DNA of 60,792 nucleotides, taken from contig NZ_JAKGBU010000025.1 of the NCBI RefSeq assembly GCF_021555155.1, positions 1 through 60,792 on the forward strand, read 5' to 3'. Shown piece by piece: positions 18,044 through 27,900 of this stretch. Under the pieces are notes generated by a model. It saw nothing but the letters and a program-made list of their open reading frames with translations. It did not search any database and was not told where the DNA came from. The translations under genes were made by a program, and so were the position numbers. Each line of letters begins with the position of its first letter. Position 1 is the first letter of the stretch. The DNA comes from Rhizobium alarense. Its GTDB lineage: Bacteria > Pseudomonadota > Alphaproteobacteria > Rhizobiales > Rhizobiaceae.

Positions 18044-18478
18044 ATGCAAGCAAACACCGTCTCCACTCACATCCGGCCTGCCGGCAAAATACTGCAGATC
18101 AGCCTCTGGAGCGTTCAGACGCTGATGTTCGCCGCCTTCATTCTGTTCGGTTTCCAGAAGCTCTTCATGCCCGCCGAGGCGCTCGCCGCGATGTGGCAGA
18201 CTCAATGGCCCGTCGAATATCCGACGCTATTGCGCTTTACCGGCCTCATCGATGCGGCGGGCGGGATCGGCATCCTCTTGCCCGCTCTTACCCGCATCCA
18301 GCCGCGCCTGACCGTGCTTGCGGCGCTTGGCTGCACGCTGCTGCAAATCTGCGCCATCATCTTCCATGCCACGCGGGGTGAATTTGCCGCCCTTCCGCTC
18401 AACTTAATCCTGCTTCCTCTCGTGGCCTTCATCCTGTGGGGCCGCGGCAAGAGGGCGCCCGTCGCGTCGCGCGGATAA
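18044..18478 (+). CDS. DoxX-like small membrane protein
   Basis: 144 aa with four predicted membrane segments (LWSVQTLMFAAFILFGFQKLF, then LLRFTGLIDAAGGIGILLPAL, LTVLAALGCTLLQICAIIFHA and LNLILLPLVAFILWG). The FGFQKLF and GxxxxxGGIGILLP pattern is the DoxX/DUF4267-like signature. The start at 18044 is chosen for ACAGGAG seven bases upstream; longer in-frame extensions overlap azoR and look non-coding. DoxX relatives accompany redox and thiol-stress proteins, which fits the neighbours. Biochemical role not established. Confidence 0.8.
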   Translation: MQANTVSTHIRPAGKILQISLWSVQTLMFAAFILFGFQKLFMPAEALAAMWQTQWPVEYPTLLRFTGLIDAAGGIGILLPALTRIQPRLTVLAALGCTLLQICAIIFHATRGEFAALPLNLILLPLVAFILWGRGKRAPVASRG

Positions 18479-18558
18479 AGGGCTATGCCTGAACGGGAGC
18501 ATTTTCCCACTCGATGTCATCATCGCAACTATTCCTTCGCATTTCCTCGGAGTTCTGC

Positions 18559-19161
18559 ATGAAACTTTTCTACAGCCCCGGCGTTTGCTCGCTTGCCTCA
18601 CACATTGTTCTTCGCGAAACTGGACTGCCCTTTACACCCGTGCGTGTTGATCTGCAGACGCACACATTCGATGGCGTCGACTACTACTCCGTCAACGCGC
18701 ATGGCTATGTTCCCCTGCTCGAACTCGATGACGGCCAACGCCTGACCGAGGGGCCGGCGATCATGCAGTATGTGGCTGATCGGGTACCGGAAAAGCAGCT
18801 TGTGCCTGCCTGGGGCACGATGGAACGTTATCGGCTCGTCGAGTGGCTCGCCTTCATCAGCAGCGAACTGCACAAGAACTTTGGGCCGCTGTTCAATCCC
18901 GCCATGCCGGAGGAGGTCAAGGAATTTCACCGCGGTCGTGTACTCGACCGTTTCCAGTGGATGGAAGGGCAGCTCGATGGCAAGGCCTACGTGATGGGCG
19001 ACACATACACTGTGGCCGACGCCTACCTGTTCGTCGTCGTCGGCTGGGGAAAGTATGCCGGCGTCGATCTTGCCGACTTCAAGAACCTGCAAGCACTTCT
19101 CGGTCGTGTTGCAGCCCGCGCACCGGTGCAGGAAGCGTTGAAGGCAGAGGGACTGTCCTGA
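18559..19161 (+). CDS. gst: Glutathione S-transferase
   Basis: 200 aa. The N-terminal thioredoxin-fold half opens MKLFYSPGVCSLASHIVLRETGLPF with the Ser/Cys active-site region of beta/theta-class bacterial GSTs, then GYVPLLELDDGQRLTEGPAIMQYVAD (cis-Pro and glutathione-binding Glu-Gly-Pro-Ala-Ile). The C-terminal helical half ends in TVADAYLFVVVGWGKYAGVDL. The start at 18559 has CGGAG upstream; a further in-frame ATG at 18514 gives an atypical tail. It conjugates glutathione to electrophiles. Its stop codon is the first element of the octanucleotide repeat that follows. Confidence 0.88.
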   Translation: MKLFYSPGVCSLASHIVLRETGLPFTPVRVDLQTHTFDGVDYYSVNAHGYVPLLELDDGQRLTEGPAIMQYVADRVPEKQLVPAWGTMERYRLVEWLAFISSELHKNFGPLFNPAMPEEVKEFHRGRVLDRFQWMEGQLDGKAYVMGDTYTVADAYLFVVVGWGKYAGVDLADFKNLQALLGRVAARAPVQEALKAEGLS

Positions 19162-19214
19162 GCCTATGAGCCTATGAGCCTATGAGCCTATGAGCCTATG
19201 AGCCTATGAGCCTC
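19159..19214. repeat. Octanucleotide tandem repeat (TGAGCCTA), seven copies
   Basis: Six perfect TGAGCCTA units and one TGAGCCTC, head to tail. The first unit supplies the TGA stop of the GST gene. Such short tandem repeats gain and lose units by slippage. Because the repeat lies after the stop codon, a change in copy number would alter the 3' untranslated region and not the protein. Confidence 0.95.
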
Positions 19215-19311
19215 TCGTGCGTGCAGGCGCGCGCCGGGGCAACGTCAATTGCTCAGGTTATCGCCTGAGAAAGGCTTCCTGACTGCGCAGATATTCAGGT
19301 GAGGGTCCAAC

Positions 19312-19952
19312 ATGAATGAGCATTGTGGAAGGGTGGTTTATCCTGGGAACACCCCGCATATTCGCACCGCTGCCAAATTGCCGATCCATCTGGCCGACGG
19401 TAGGGAAGTTCTGGGCACGATTTACAGCTTCGGCGGTCACACCGACAATAAGGAGCATGTCGCGCTCGAGCTCGGCAGCCCTGACGAACAAGCACCGCTC
19501 GTGCGGGTACACTCCGAATGCATGACGGGCGACGTCTTCGGTTCGGCGCGTTGCGATTGCGGACCGCAGCTCCAGGAGACGCTGCTGCGTTTATCCGACG
19601 AAGGCGGGTATCTTCTCTATTGCGGCAAGAGGGACGCGGCATCGGCCTTTACCGAAAGCTGGAGGCGTACCGCCTCCAGGAACTCGGACAGGATACATAC
19701 GCCGCCAACCGCACCTTGGGGCGTGGCGAGGACGAGCGCGACTACACGGCTGCCGCTCAAATGCTGGTTGCCCTCGGGATCACGCGTATCGCGCTTCTCA
19801 GCAACAACCCCGATAAGTGCGCGCAGTTGGCGGCCGCTGGCATAGAGGTGGCCGCAGTTCGGCCGACCGGCGTTTTCGCGGGTCACCACAATCTTCGCTA
19901 TCTTGAGGCCAAGGTCCGGCACACCGGCCACACGATCGATTTGACGAAGTGA
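19312..19952 (+). pseudogene. ribA: GTP cyclohydrolase II-like (RibA), frameshifted
   Basis: About 213 codons of a RibA-type GTP cyclohydrolase II, the first step of riboflavin synthesis. The zinc-site region is intact (RVHSECMTGDVFGSARCDCGPQLQE), and the catalytic RQEGRGIGLYRKLEAYRLQ, LGITRIALLSNNPDK and C-terminal EAKVRHTGHTIDL are present but in a second frame. The change occurs at about 19620, where TTCTCTATTGCGGCAAG lacks one T compared with the expected LLYLRQEGRG. No DHBP synthase domain is attached. It is either a decaying accessory copy or a one-base error. Its end overlaps the AraC gene frame. Confidence 0.8.
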
Positions 19953-21019
19953 GAGGAGCAGGCAGAGAGAACCGATCTCTGGGCGATCCCCTCCGGGCAG
20001 AAAATAGGAAGCTCGTAGTGTCCCAAATGCGTTGGAACAAAGGCGACCATCTTTCCCTCGTTGGGACAAATCCGCGGGAGCTCTCAACAGCCTTTTCCCG
20101 CCTGCTACCCGCAACAGCAGTTGTTCCGGGCGGTCGAGAGGGCATCAGCTATGATATCCACATGTTCTGTGCGGGGGCGGTTTCCATTATCGCCAGCAGC
20201 TATGAAGGCGACCTCACGGTCCGTTTTCCGGGCCTCGCCGATAAGAATATGGTGATCATTCCCTTGGCAGGAAGCGCCCTCATCACCGTCGGCAAGCGGC
20301 AAATGCTGTCTGAAGGAGATCGCGGAGTGATTGCCGATGGCCTGTTAGAAAACCAAATACGCATCAACGGTCTCCGAAAACATCTCTGTCTCAGAATTTC
20401 CAATCGCGAACTGATCCGACGGCTCGCAGTTCGCTTGAATTCTCCAATAAGAGAGCGTCTTGATTTCGCACCCGAAATTGATCTTTCCGGTGGCGCGGGA
20501 TTAGGCTTGGCTCGGCTGGCTGCCATGATGCACAGTGGTTTGGCGGACGGAACGCTGCGTAAGTCCCCTGTCGCACTCGGGAATCTCTCAGATGCGGTCA
20601 TCGAGCTTCTGATCGAGGCTGTCCCGCACGCCTACTCTCATGAGTTGTGTCGCAGCGTAGAACCTCCTTTGCCGCGGCATGTCAAACGCGCAATCGACTA
20701 CATGCACGCCAATATCTCGCGCGTGATAACGCTCGACGAGATTGCGGATGCCTGCGGCGTAAGCGCCCGAACATTGCAGGGAGGATTTCGCGAGTTCCGG
20801 ATGACGACGCCCATTGCCTATTTGCAGCATTTGCGGCTCGACGCGGCACGCAAAGAGCTTTTGCTGGGTGAGCTTGATGCATCGGTGAAGGCCGTTGCGC
20901 GGAAATGGGGTTTTGCACATATGGGACGATTTTCAGCTCAATATCGAGACCGCTTTGGTGAGTTCCCATCTCACACAATTCGCAAGATCGGGGGCGGCGC
21001 GTTCGATGGGGATAAGTGA
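19949..21019 (+). CDS. AraC-family transcriptional regulator
   Basis: 356 aa from the first start. An in-frame ATG at 20027 (MRWNKGDHLSLVG) is equally possible and gives 330 aa. An N-terminal AraC-binding-like domain (HMFCAGAVSIIASSYEGDL...NMVIIPLAGSALITVGKRQ) is followed by two helix-turn-helices at the C-terminus (ISRVITLDEIADACGVSARTLQGGFREF and VKAVARKWGFAHMGRFSAQYRDRFGEFPS). It lies between the ribA-like gene and traR. Its target is unknown; traR itself is next downstream. Confidence 0.85.
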   Translation: MRGAGRENRSLGDPLRAENRKLVVSQMRWNKGDHLSLVGTNPRELSTAFSRLLPATAVVPGGREGISYDIHMFCAGAVSIIASSYEGDLTVRFPGLADKNMVIIPLAGSALITVGKRQMLSEGDRGVIADGLLENQIRINGLRKHLCLRISNRELIRRLAVRLNSPIRERLDFAPEIDLSGGAGLGLARLAAMMHSGLADGTLRKSPVALGNLSDAVIELLIEAVPHAYSHELCRSVEPPLPRHVKRAIDYMHANISRVITLDEIADACGVSARTLQGGFREFRMTTPIAYLQHLRLDAARKELLLGELDASVKAVARKWGFAHMGRFSAQYRDRFGEFPSHTIRKIGGGAFDGDK

Positions 21020-21129
21020 TAGTGATCAAGCTGGAGGAGCCTCGCGAAGCTGAGATCGTCCCAGCACGCCACAGTTTGATTTCAGCTGCCGACATCCAGT
21101 GTGCACGAGGAAGTTCCATAAACTAAGTT

Positions 21130-21148
21130 ATGCAATCTTAGATTGCAT
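21130..21148. promoter_or_regulatory. 19-bp palindrome upstream of traR
   Basis: ATGCAATCTTAGATTGCAT, a perfect 9-bp inverted repeat around a single T, lies about 70 bases before the traR ATG. It is AT-rich, has no run of T and does not match the TraR box, so it looks like an operator for another regulator of traR. A second short perfect palindrome, GATCATATGATC, is at 21173-21184. Confidence 0.5.
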
Positions 21149-21216
21149 TTTAGGACAACCTACTCATAAAGGGATCATATGATCTGTTCCACCTGACGAT
21201 CGACAAGGAATTCCGA

Positions 21217-21921
21217 ATGCAACACTGGCTGGACAAGTTGACCGATCTCGCCGCAATCCCTAGCGACGAAGGCATCCTGAAGAACGCGTTGGCAACTCTT
21301 ACCGAGCAGCTTGGGTTTGCGGGGTATGCCTATCTCAACATCCAGCCAGGGCGCTCCATCGCAATTTCGAACTATCACCCAGAGTGGCAGTCCGACTATT
21401 TCAAGCGAGGCTATCTTGCGATCGATCCGGTTATTCGACGCGCCAGATCGCTGAAGCGGGCCTTCACCTGGGGCGGCGAGCAACAGGTGCCACGGACCTC
21501 AAAGGCCGAGCGTTCCTTCTTCGCGCATGCTGCCGAGTTCGGCATCAGGTCGGGCATCACAGTTCCCATCAAGACGGCATACGGCTCAATCGCGATGTTC
21601 ACGCTTGCCTCGGAGAAGCCGGCAGTCGACCTCGATCGCGAGATCGACCCTGTCGAGGCTGCATCCGCGGTCGCGCAACTTCATGCCCGCATCAATTTCG
21701 CTGATCCGACTCCCAGTGTCGAAGAGCCGCTTGGTCTCGACCCCAAGGGAGCCGCCTATTTGAGCTGGATCGCTGTCGGAAAGACGATGGAGGAGGCAGC
21801 CGACCTAGAGGGTGTCAAATACAACAGCGTGCGCGTCAAGATTGCCGAAACAAAGAAACGATTCGACGTGCACACGCTGACCCATCTGACCGCCGTCGCC
21901 ATTCGGAGAAAGCTGATCTGA
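21217..21921 (+). CDS. traR: TraR, LuxR-type quorum-sensing activator of conjugation
   Basis: 234 aa, exactly the length of Ti-plasmid TraR. The N-terminal autoinducer-binding domain has the conserved [21 protein letters not shown] block, with Tyr, Trp and Asp residues that hold acyl-homoserine lactone, then FTWGGEQ. The C-terminal LuxR helix-turn-helix reads [56 protein letters not shown]. Bound to its signal (3-oxo-C8-homoserine lactone in Ti plasmids) it activates tra promoters at TraR boxes. The synthase gene traI is not in this window. It converges on traM with a 3-bp gap. Confidence 0.93.
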   Translation: MQHWLDKLTDLAAIPSDEGILKNALATLTEQLGFAGYAYLNIQPGRSIAISNYHPEWQSDYFKRGYLAIDPVIRRARSLKRAFTWGGEQQVPRTSKAERSFFAHAAEFGIRSGITVPIKTAYGSIAMFTLASEKPAVDLDREIDPVEAASAVAQLHARINFADPTPSVEEPLGLDPKGAAYLSWIAVGKTMEEAADLEGVKYNSVRVKIAETKKRFDVHTLTHLTAVAIRRKLI

Positions 21922-21924
21922 GCC

Positions 21925-22233
21925 TCAGTTCACCGACACTTTTGGGATATAGCCGAGAATGGTGACCAGCGTGTTCACCACATACATCTGCGCGTGCATC
22001 TCCATGCAGGCCTGGATGTATGTGAGATGTTGGGTGCCGCCGGTGACCTTACCAGATTTGTAGTTCTCGGGCAGTGCCTGGAAGAGCCGGTCAGCCTCGT
22101 CGACCAGACGCCGATGGGTTCGGATGGCATCTATGGTCAGGCTCTCCAGATCAGCCTTGGGAAGACCCTGCGTCAGCCCGTACACGGGACGCATCTCGAG
22201 TTTATCTTCCGATGGTAGCGCGTCCGGTGTCAT
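21925..22233 (-). CDS. traM: TraM, antiactivator of TraR
   Basis: 102 aa. The whole protein matches TraM: VYGLTQGLPKADLESLTIDAIRTHRRLVDEADRLFQALPENYKSG, then YIQACMEMHAQMYVVNTLVTILGYIPKVSVN. TraM binds TraR and blocks DNA binding, setting the quorum threshold. It is convergent with traR, the arrangement known from rhizobial and Ti plasmids. A TraR-box-like site lies upstream at 22494-22511. Confidence 0.93.
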   Translation of the reverse strand: MTPDALPSEDKLEMRPVYGLTQGLPKADLESLTIDAIRTHRRLVDEADRLFQALPENYKSGKVTGGTQHLTYIQACMEMHAQMYVVNTLVTILGYIPKVSVN

Positions 22234-22551
22234 TCGATCCAGTCTCCGGCTTGTCCGCGGTGCGCCCCCGCAAACGTTAATCCCTGATCCCGAGCCGGGG
22301 GTTGCAAACCGTCCTAGACAGTCCTGAGACCTTTAGCACCGAGGTGCCTGGACATACGTCACAGGCCCCCGGCCAAATGGTCAGAGGATCCTGGCGCCGT
22401 CTCGGCCGACGCCAACCGCTAGGAAGGGTTTGCACACCCCGGGCAGCGCGTACTGCCCTATCCGCCCTTATAGAGGGCGGAAGCTGAATTCGCCAGTGCA
22501 AACATGCACATGATCAAAGAAGTCGCGCGGTGAATGTCGCGAGCATCAAGG
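22234..22551. other. Gap between traM and traH, with regulatory candidates
   Basis: No gene seen. It holds a hairpin at 22462-22480 (CCGCCCT/AGGGCGG, 5-base loop) and a TraR-box-like site at 22494-22511. Being downstream of the leftward traAFBH run and upstream of traM, it probably contains that operon's end and the traM promoter. Confidence 0.5.
22494..22511 (-). promoter_or_regulatory. Degenerate TraR box upstream of traM
   Basis: Read on the minus strand, ATGTGCATGTTTGCACTG matches 13 of 18 positions of the Ti TraR box ATGTGCAGATCTGCACAT, with both GTGCA/TGCAC half-sites intact and only the central four and outer two bases changed. In Ti plasmids TraR raises traM expression. The distance to the traM ATG (about 260 bp) is long, which lowers confidence. 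Confidence 0.4.
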
Positions 22552-23175
22552 TCATTCAGCATCAATTCCTGAAAGATCGACACGGATGCCGGCGTTGTTG
22601 GGATCGTCGCCACGGGCCACATCCGTGACAGGATCGGTCACTACGTCAGGATCTGCTGATTGCTCGATGGCATCGCTCGCAGACTTCTCCTTGTAAGGTT
22701 CAGCCACCTCCACCTCACCAGGATCCGGCGCCCGGAACACCGCCGTCCCCTCGAAATACCCGGTCTGCCAGGCGATGATCGCATCGTCGAGAACCTCGGG
22801 AAGAACCTCGCTCTCGGTGGGATTGCCGTACCATTTCATCACGATGCGATAGACCCTGGCGAAGAGCGCCGTGCCCTTACGGATATTTTCACAGGCATCG
22901 ACCAGGTCCGGTTTCAGCTCACCGGCCTCCATAATGCCGAGACCGGCTGGATATTGCGTGATGCCGACTCGAACGACATTGCGGCCGAGATTCTGACGGA
23001 TCAGCGCCATTGCCTCGTCCGGCGTGCCGGGCCTCGGCACCAGCACCATGCGGTTTCCGGACCTTACTGTGACTGCGAGCGGATCCTGCGACCCCGCCCG
23101 CTCAATGAACTGTTCGATAATCGCGGGCTTCAAGCCCGGATCGGCGCATTGTTTGATGAGGGCGGCGTCAACCAT
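22552..23175 (-). CDS. traH: Conjugal transfer protein TraH
   Basis: 207 aa. Last gene of the traAFBH run, as in rhizobial plasmids such as pNGR234a. It is soluble, with a conserved N-terminal two-thirds (DPLAVTVRSGNRMVLVPRPGTPDEAMALIRQNLGRNVVRVGITQYPAGLG) and an acidic low-complexity C-terminus (about residues 155-207). No catalytic motif is recognised. Its function is unknown beyond association with transfer. It starts 15 bases after the traB stop. Confidence 0.85.
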   Translation of the reverse strand: MVDAALIKQCADPGLKPAIIEQFIERAGSQDPLAVTVRSGNRMVLVPRPGTPDEAMALIRQNLGRNVVRVGITQYPAGLGIMEAGELKPDLVDACENIRKGTALFARVYRIVMKWYGNPTESEVLPEVLDDAIIAWQTGYFEGTAVFRAPDPGEVEVAEPYKEKSASDAIEQSADPDVVTDPVTDVARGDDPNNAGIRVDLSGIDAE

Positions 23176-23190
23176 CCCGGTTTCCTTTTC

Positions 23191-24453
23191 TCAAGTGTTG
23201 AAGGCCATGACGACGGGCAGCTCAAACAGCTTCGCCCAGGCGGTCACGCTCGCCTTCTGGATCGCAACGATCGAGGTGCCTTCGGTCCACCAGCCGTTAC
23301 CGGTTGCGACGATGACGCCAGGGGAATGCAGCATCGACTGCAGGACTGGCCAGAGGATGAGTTGCTCGTAGCAGATGAGCGGCGCGATCCTCGTTGTCCC
23401 AACCTCCACGACCGGGTTTGCGAACAGGTGTGCCCGGGCACCGCCGCCCTGCCCTGTCCATCGCAACCATGGCTGCCACATCGAAACCGGAACCGGCATG
23501 CGCTCCTTGTAGAGAATGTCGCCGGCGCGGGAACCAACCGCCACTATGACATTGTCGTAGCCTTGCGCATCGATGACGGCTGCGCCGGCGACGACCGTGA
23601 CGTCGCCCCCGTTCAGCCCCTCCCGCCAAAGGCGAGCGACTGTCGGCGTCCAGAATCCGAGCGCGCTTTCGGGGAGGACGACGACGCGGGTTCCCTTGCC
23701 TGCCGCCTTGCGCACTGTTGCGATCAGGTCACTGTGATACTCGAGCGCCCCATCTCGACCGAGCATCTGGCCGTATTCAAGATCGACGCCCCTCCATCCT
23801 TCCGGTAGATTCGGCCCTGTCCACGTTGCGGCGGACCAGAGCCAGAAACCTCCGAGGCCAATGGCGGCAGCCGGCCAAAATCTCGTCACCATGACGAGCA
23901 GGCCGGCCGCAGCCGCCGCTAGGCCCCACCAGCCCCAGCCCGGAAAAACAACGCCGGCTGCGGTCAGCGGATGCGCCCATCCGGTGATGCCGAAGGGCGG
24001 AAGCCCCATTAGCACCGCCGCCCCCAGATAGCACACCACCCTTCTTATTCCCGGTCGCCCCTCTTCGGCTTTCCTTCTCCACGCCACTGCATGCACGGCG
24101 ACGAAGGAGAGTGAGGCCGCGAACCAGAGCAGGAAGCCCGGCCAAAGATCGGCTGAATAGAAGTTTGCGACGCCCAGCGGCAAACCGCGCGAAGCGGCCA
24201 GAAAATAGCCGGCCGACACGAGCGCCGCGACCGCACGCGATGGCGACATCGCCCAAAGCGCCGGGAAGAGCATCGCAACAGGAAGGGCGAGCACATTGCC
24301 GCTCCAGCCGAGTGAGCCGCAGGCGACGGATGCGACGATGAGCAAAGCAGATCGCCAATGACCAGAAATGTGATCACGGATCGAAGGTGAGGATCGGCCG
24401 GGCGAGCCCGAGAAGGCCGCTGTCCGGAACCGGTCCGAAGTATCGGGAGTCAT
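23191..24453 (-). CDS. traB: Conjugal transfer protein TraB with nitrilase-like domain
   Basis: 420 aa. The N-terminal half has several membrane helices ([54 protein letters not shown] and others). The C-terminal half is a carbon-nitrogen hydrolase fold like apolipoprotein N-acyltransferase, with the Glu in [11 protein letters not shown], the Lys in [12 protein letters not shown] and the nucleophile Cys in APLICYEQL. It probably modifies or helps mature a pilus or envelope component; the substrate is unknown. The first start overlaps the traF end by 80 bp, unusually long for this otherwise ATGA-type coupled operon, and no better start was found. Confidence 0.85.
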   Translation of the reverse strand: MTPDTSDRFRTAAFSGSPGRSSPSIRDHISGHWRSALLIVASVACGSLGWSGNVLALPVAMLFPALWAMSPSRAVAALVSAGYFLAASRGLPLGVANFYSADLWPGFLLWFAASLSFVAVHAVAWRRKAEEGRPGIRRVVCYLGAAVLMGLPPFGITGWAHPLTAAGVVFPGWGWWGLAAAAAGLLVMVTRFWPAAAIGLGGFWLWSAATWTGPNLPEGWRGVDLEYGQMLGRDGALEYHSDLIATVRKAAGKGTRVVVLPESALGFWTPTVARLWREGLNGGDVTVVAGAAVIDAQGYDNVIVAVGSRAGDILYKERMPVPVSMWQPWLRWTGQGGGARAHLFANPVVEVGTTRIAPLICYEQLILWPVLQSMLHSPGVIVATGNGWWTEGTSIVAIQKASVTAWAKLFELPVVMAFNT

Positions 24454-24904
24454 AGGAGCTCACAAAAGAGGAGTGGAGATAGAGATGTCCGGGCCGCACG
24501 ATGCCACCAGGATACGGTGTGACCGGCCTGCCCTCTCCGTCCGTCTTCCGGACGACGGATGCGGCAAGGGAACGGCCGTCGATCACGACGTGATCGGTGA
24601 TTTCGACATGCTGTCCGGGAAGCGCTGCGACCGTCTTGATCAGCGGCGCGAACCCGCCGGCGCACAAGCCCCTCCGGAGATATCCTCGCCGTCGTGCCTC
24701 CTCGAACATTGCGGTCGCGGGCGGGCAGACGAACACCAGATCGCCGATCTCGGTCGAGCGGCGGAGCGTCTCGATACGCCAGAGCCCGAGCGGCTCGCTC
24801 GGCGTCAGGTTTAGCCGATAGCCGCCGACGGTCGCGATCGCGCCAACGCTGGCGACAACCATCAACAACGCGCTCAGCAGCATGATCTCGCCGCGTCGCC
24901 TCAT
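24374..24904 (-). CDS. traF: TraF, signal-peptidase-like pilin maturation protease
   Basis: 176 aa, S26 signal peptidase family. An N-terminal membrane anchor ([22 protein letters not shown]) is followed by the catalytic Ser in [11 protein letters not shown] and the Lys in [13 protein letters not shown]. The C-terminal box [15 protein letters not shown] is typical of TraF. In Ti/RP4-type systems TraF processes and cyclises the TrbC pilin. Its ATG overlaps the traA stop (ATGA). Confidence 0.9.
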   Translation of the reverse strand: MRRRGEIMLLSALLMVVASVGAIATVGGYRLNLTPSEPLGLWRIETLRRSTEIGDLVFVCPPATAMFEEARRRGYLRRGLCAGGFAPLIKTVAALPGQHVEITDHVVIDGRSLAASVVRKTDGEGRPVTPYPGGIVRPGHLYLHSSFVSSYDSRYFGPVPDSGLLGLARPILTFDP

Positions 24905-27900
24905 TGCTTCATCACCGGGGCTTGGCGCTGCGCGAGACGCAGCTCCTCGGCCTGCCGCAGGGTCTCGGTCGTGCGTTCATGGGCGGCGAGCTGCTGGGCC
25001 GTGCGCATGACCGGCCAGGCTTCCTTCAGGCGCTCCTTCTCTTGGTAGGGGAGGCCTTCGGAGAGCTTGTCGAACAGTTTGCCCGACGGCTCACGCGCGG
25101 CGTTGGTAAGCAAGGTGCGTTCGCCGAACCGCTCAGTCACAGCCTTGTTGAACCCGTCGATCTCCAGCTTCGTCTCGCGGTTGCTGAGCGCATATGCAAG
25201 GGCCGCCGGAAGATCGTTGCGGTCGATCGCATCGCGCACGCGCTCGAGCACCACGCGCGCGGCTGGCGACAGCGCCGGAATGTCGATCGAGACGCGCTGC
25301 CTCAGCGCCTGCTCGTCAGCCTGGAGCCGCTGCGCCGCATTCTCCCGCATCTGCAGATAGCGTTCGAGGTCACGCCTCAGGGCAGGCACATTGATCTCGG
25401 CGACGCGGCGCGCCTCGCGCTCCGCCTTGCTGGCAAAAATGCCGGCCTTGCCCCTGAGAGGACCGATCGACACCGGTTCGGCCTCGAGCTTTTGAAGCGC
25501 CCGTGTCCCCAAGTCCTTATCCGCCAGCACGGCGTCGAAGTTCATCGCCCGGAATGCGGTCTCGGGATCGGCGAAGACATAGCGGAAGCGGATCGAAACC
25601 TCCTCCCATTGCTTCTTCAAGGCCGGATCAGCGTCGAGTCTCTCGCTGACCGTATCGGCGACGGAATTCTCGAACCGGGTGATGCCAGCGACCATGGGTT
25701 TCGACTCCTTGGCTGATTGGGTTGGCGAGGATTGCCGCAAGCCGAGCCGTTCGCCGAGAGCGCGAAGGCGATTGGTAAGATCGGTGAGCTTGCTTTTCTG
25801 GCGCAGCGCCCAGTCGAGCCGGTCTCGCAACAATGTCCGCGCCACCTGCATGATGTGCAGCCCCCGGTTCTCCGCAAATTGCAGCGCCTGGCGGTAGAGC
25901 GTGCCGCGCTCGTAATCGAGGGTTGTTTCCTTCGCGTTTCGCCGCGACAGGATCTTGGTCAGCCCACCGTTCATTTCGAAGGAGCGGCGACCGAAATAGA
26001 CCTGAAGGTTCTCCCGATGGCGGGTCATCGCGACGTAGGTCAGATGACGATCGAGCGAGAGCGAAGCCAGCACCTTCACCCGGTCGACGGTGGCACCCTG
26101 GCTCTTGTGGATCGTGGTAGCATAACCGTGGTCGAGATTGTTGTAGAACCGCTGCTCGACCGTCACCAGCCGGCGCTGATCGCCCTCACCCACGGCCACG
26201 GTGATGCGGTTGGGCGCGGCCTCGATCACACGGCCGATCATGCCGTTCTTGACGCCGAGCGAACCCTCGTTCTTCAGGAAAACGATCTGGTCGCCGGCGT
26301 CGAACTGGCGGGTGCCGTCGGCGGTTCTGAAGACGTGTCCCTCTCCGACGATCCCGCGCTCGACCAGCTTTTCTCGCGCCATCATGTTCAGCATGCGGAC
26401 GTCGCGGCGCAGATGCGCCAGCATCAGCATCGACTTCGCGGGATCGTAGTCGCGGTTCCAGGCCGAGATGAGGCTCTCGACGGCTTCCGATTTCAGGTTT
26501 TCTCCAACGACATGACCGCGGGTGCGATAGGCCAGCAACCCCTGTTCTATGTTGCCGCGCGCGAGATCGAGCGAGGCATGCCGCATCCACTCTTCGCGCT
26601 GACGATAGATCGTCTCGAGCTCGGCGTAGCCGATACGATCGACAATGGCGCGGAAGGCAGCACCCGCCTCGATCGGCTGCAGTTGCTCGGGATCGCCGAC
26701 CAGCACGATCTTCGCGCCCGACCTGACGACGGCCTCGATGAATCCCGCCATCTGTTTCGAGGCGACCATGCCGGCCTCGTCCATGACGAACACGGTCCTG
26801 GCGTCGAGCGTGTCGCGCCCCTGTTGCCACCGCAATTCCCACGAGGCGAGTGTCCGCGAGGCGATGCCCGCCTCCTTCTCCAGTCCCTCGGCCGCCTTGC
26901 CGGCAAGCGCACCACCGACGACCCGATATCCGGCGACTTCCCACGCCTCGCGGGCCGCCTTCATCATCGTGGTCTTGCCAGCACCTGCGCGGCCGACCAC
27001 GGCTGCGATGCGCGCCGAACCGGCAATCCGTTCGATCGCCGTTTTCTGCTCGTCGGACAGGCGCGCATGTCGCGCGAACGTCGCCGCCAGCACCTTGTCA
27101 TCCACGCCATGCGTTTCACGGCCCGACAGCCACATCGCCTGCCGCGCCATCGTCGCCTCGAGCCGGATCATCTCCCGCGTCGAATAGCGCGCCGGCACCT
27201 TCGCGCCCGTGGCGAAGTCGATCGTGTCGCGCTGAAGTCGGAGAACTTCCGGATTCAGGATGATGCTCAACATCAGTTGCTGGAAGACAGCCGAATCATC
27301 GACATAGCGGTTCAAAACCTTCGCGACATCGCGTTCATCGAAGACGCTTTTCTCCCGCGTGATCAGGTCGAGCGCAATCCCGGGCTTTCGAAGAATGCGG
27401 CGGGTGTTTTCCGCGCGCCGCGCCTCGTTCAGCTCGATCCGTTCCAGCTCCGGCCGGACGCCTTGCCTCTCCGCCTTGCGCTCGATCGCCTTGGCGCCTA
27501 CGCCGAGATGGATGGTCGGCTCCAGATCGATGCCCTGCTTCTCATAGGATCGGCCATCGACGCGCAGCGAGATCCCGTTCAGCGTCAGATGATGATTGAG
27601 ACGCTCGAACCAGGCGTCACGAAAGGCGTTGAAATCATCCGTCCCGCCGGCCCAGAGCTCGTAGACGATCTTGCCGGCCTTGTTGCGCAGCGGCTGCCCG
27701 TCTTCGCCGAGAATCGGGACCTTCTTCGTGCCGAAACTGTCCTCGGTCAGCGGACGCAGAGTCGTCATCAGGTGGATGTGCGGATTGCCGGGATTGTCGT
27801 GGTCGACCCAGTCCGCCACCATGCCCTTCGACAGGATGTGCCGCTCCACGAAATCCCGCACCAGCGCGATGTTCTGTTCGGCCGTGAGTTCCAGTGGCAG

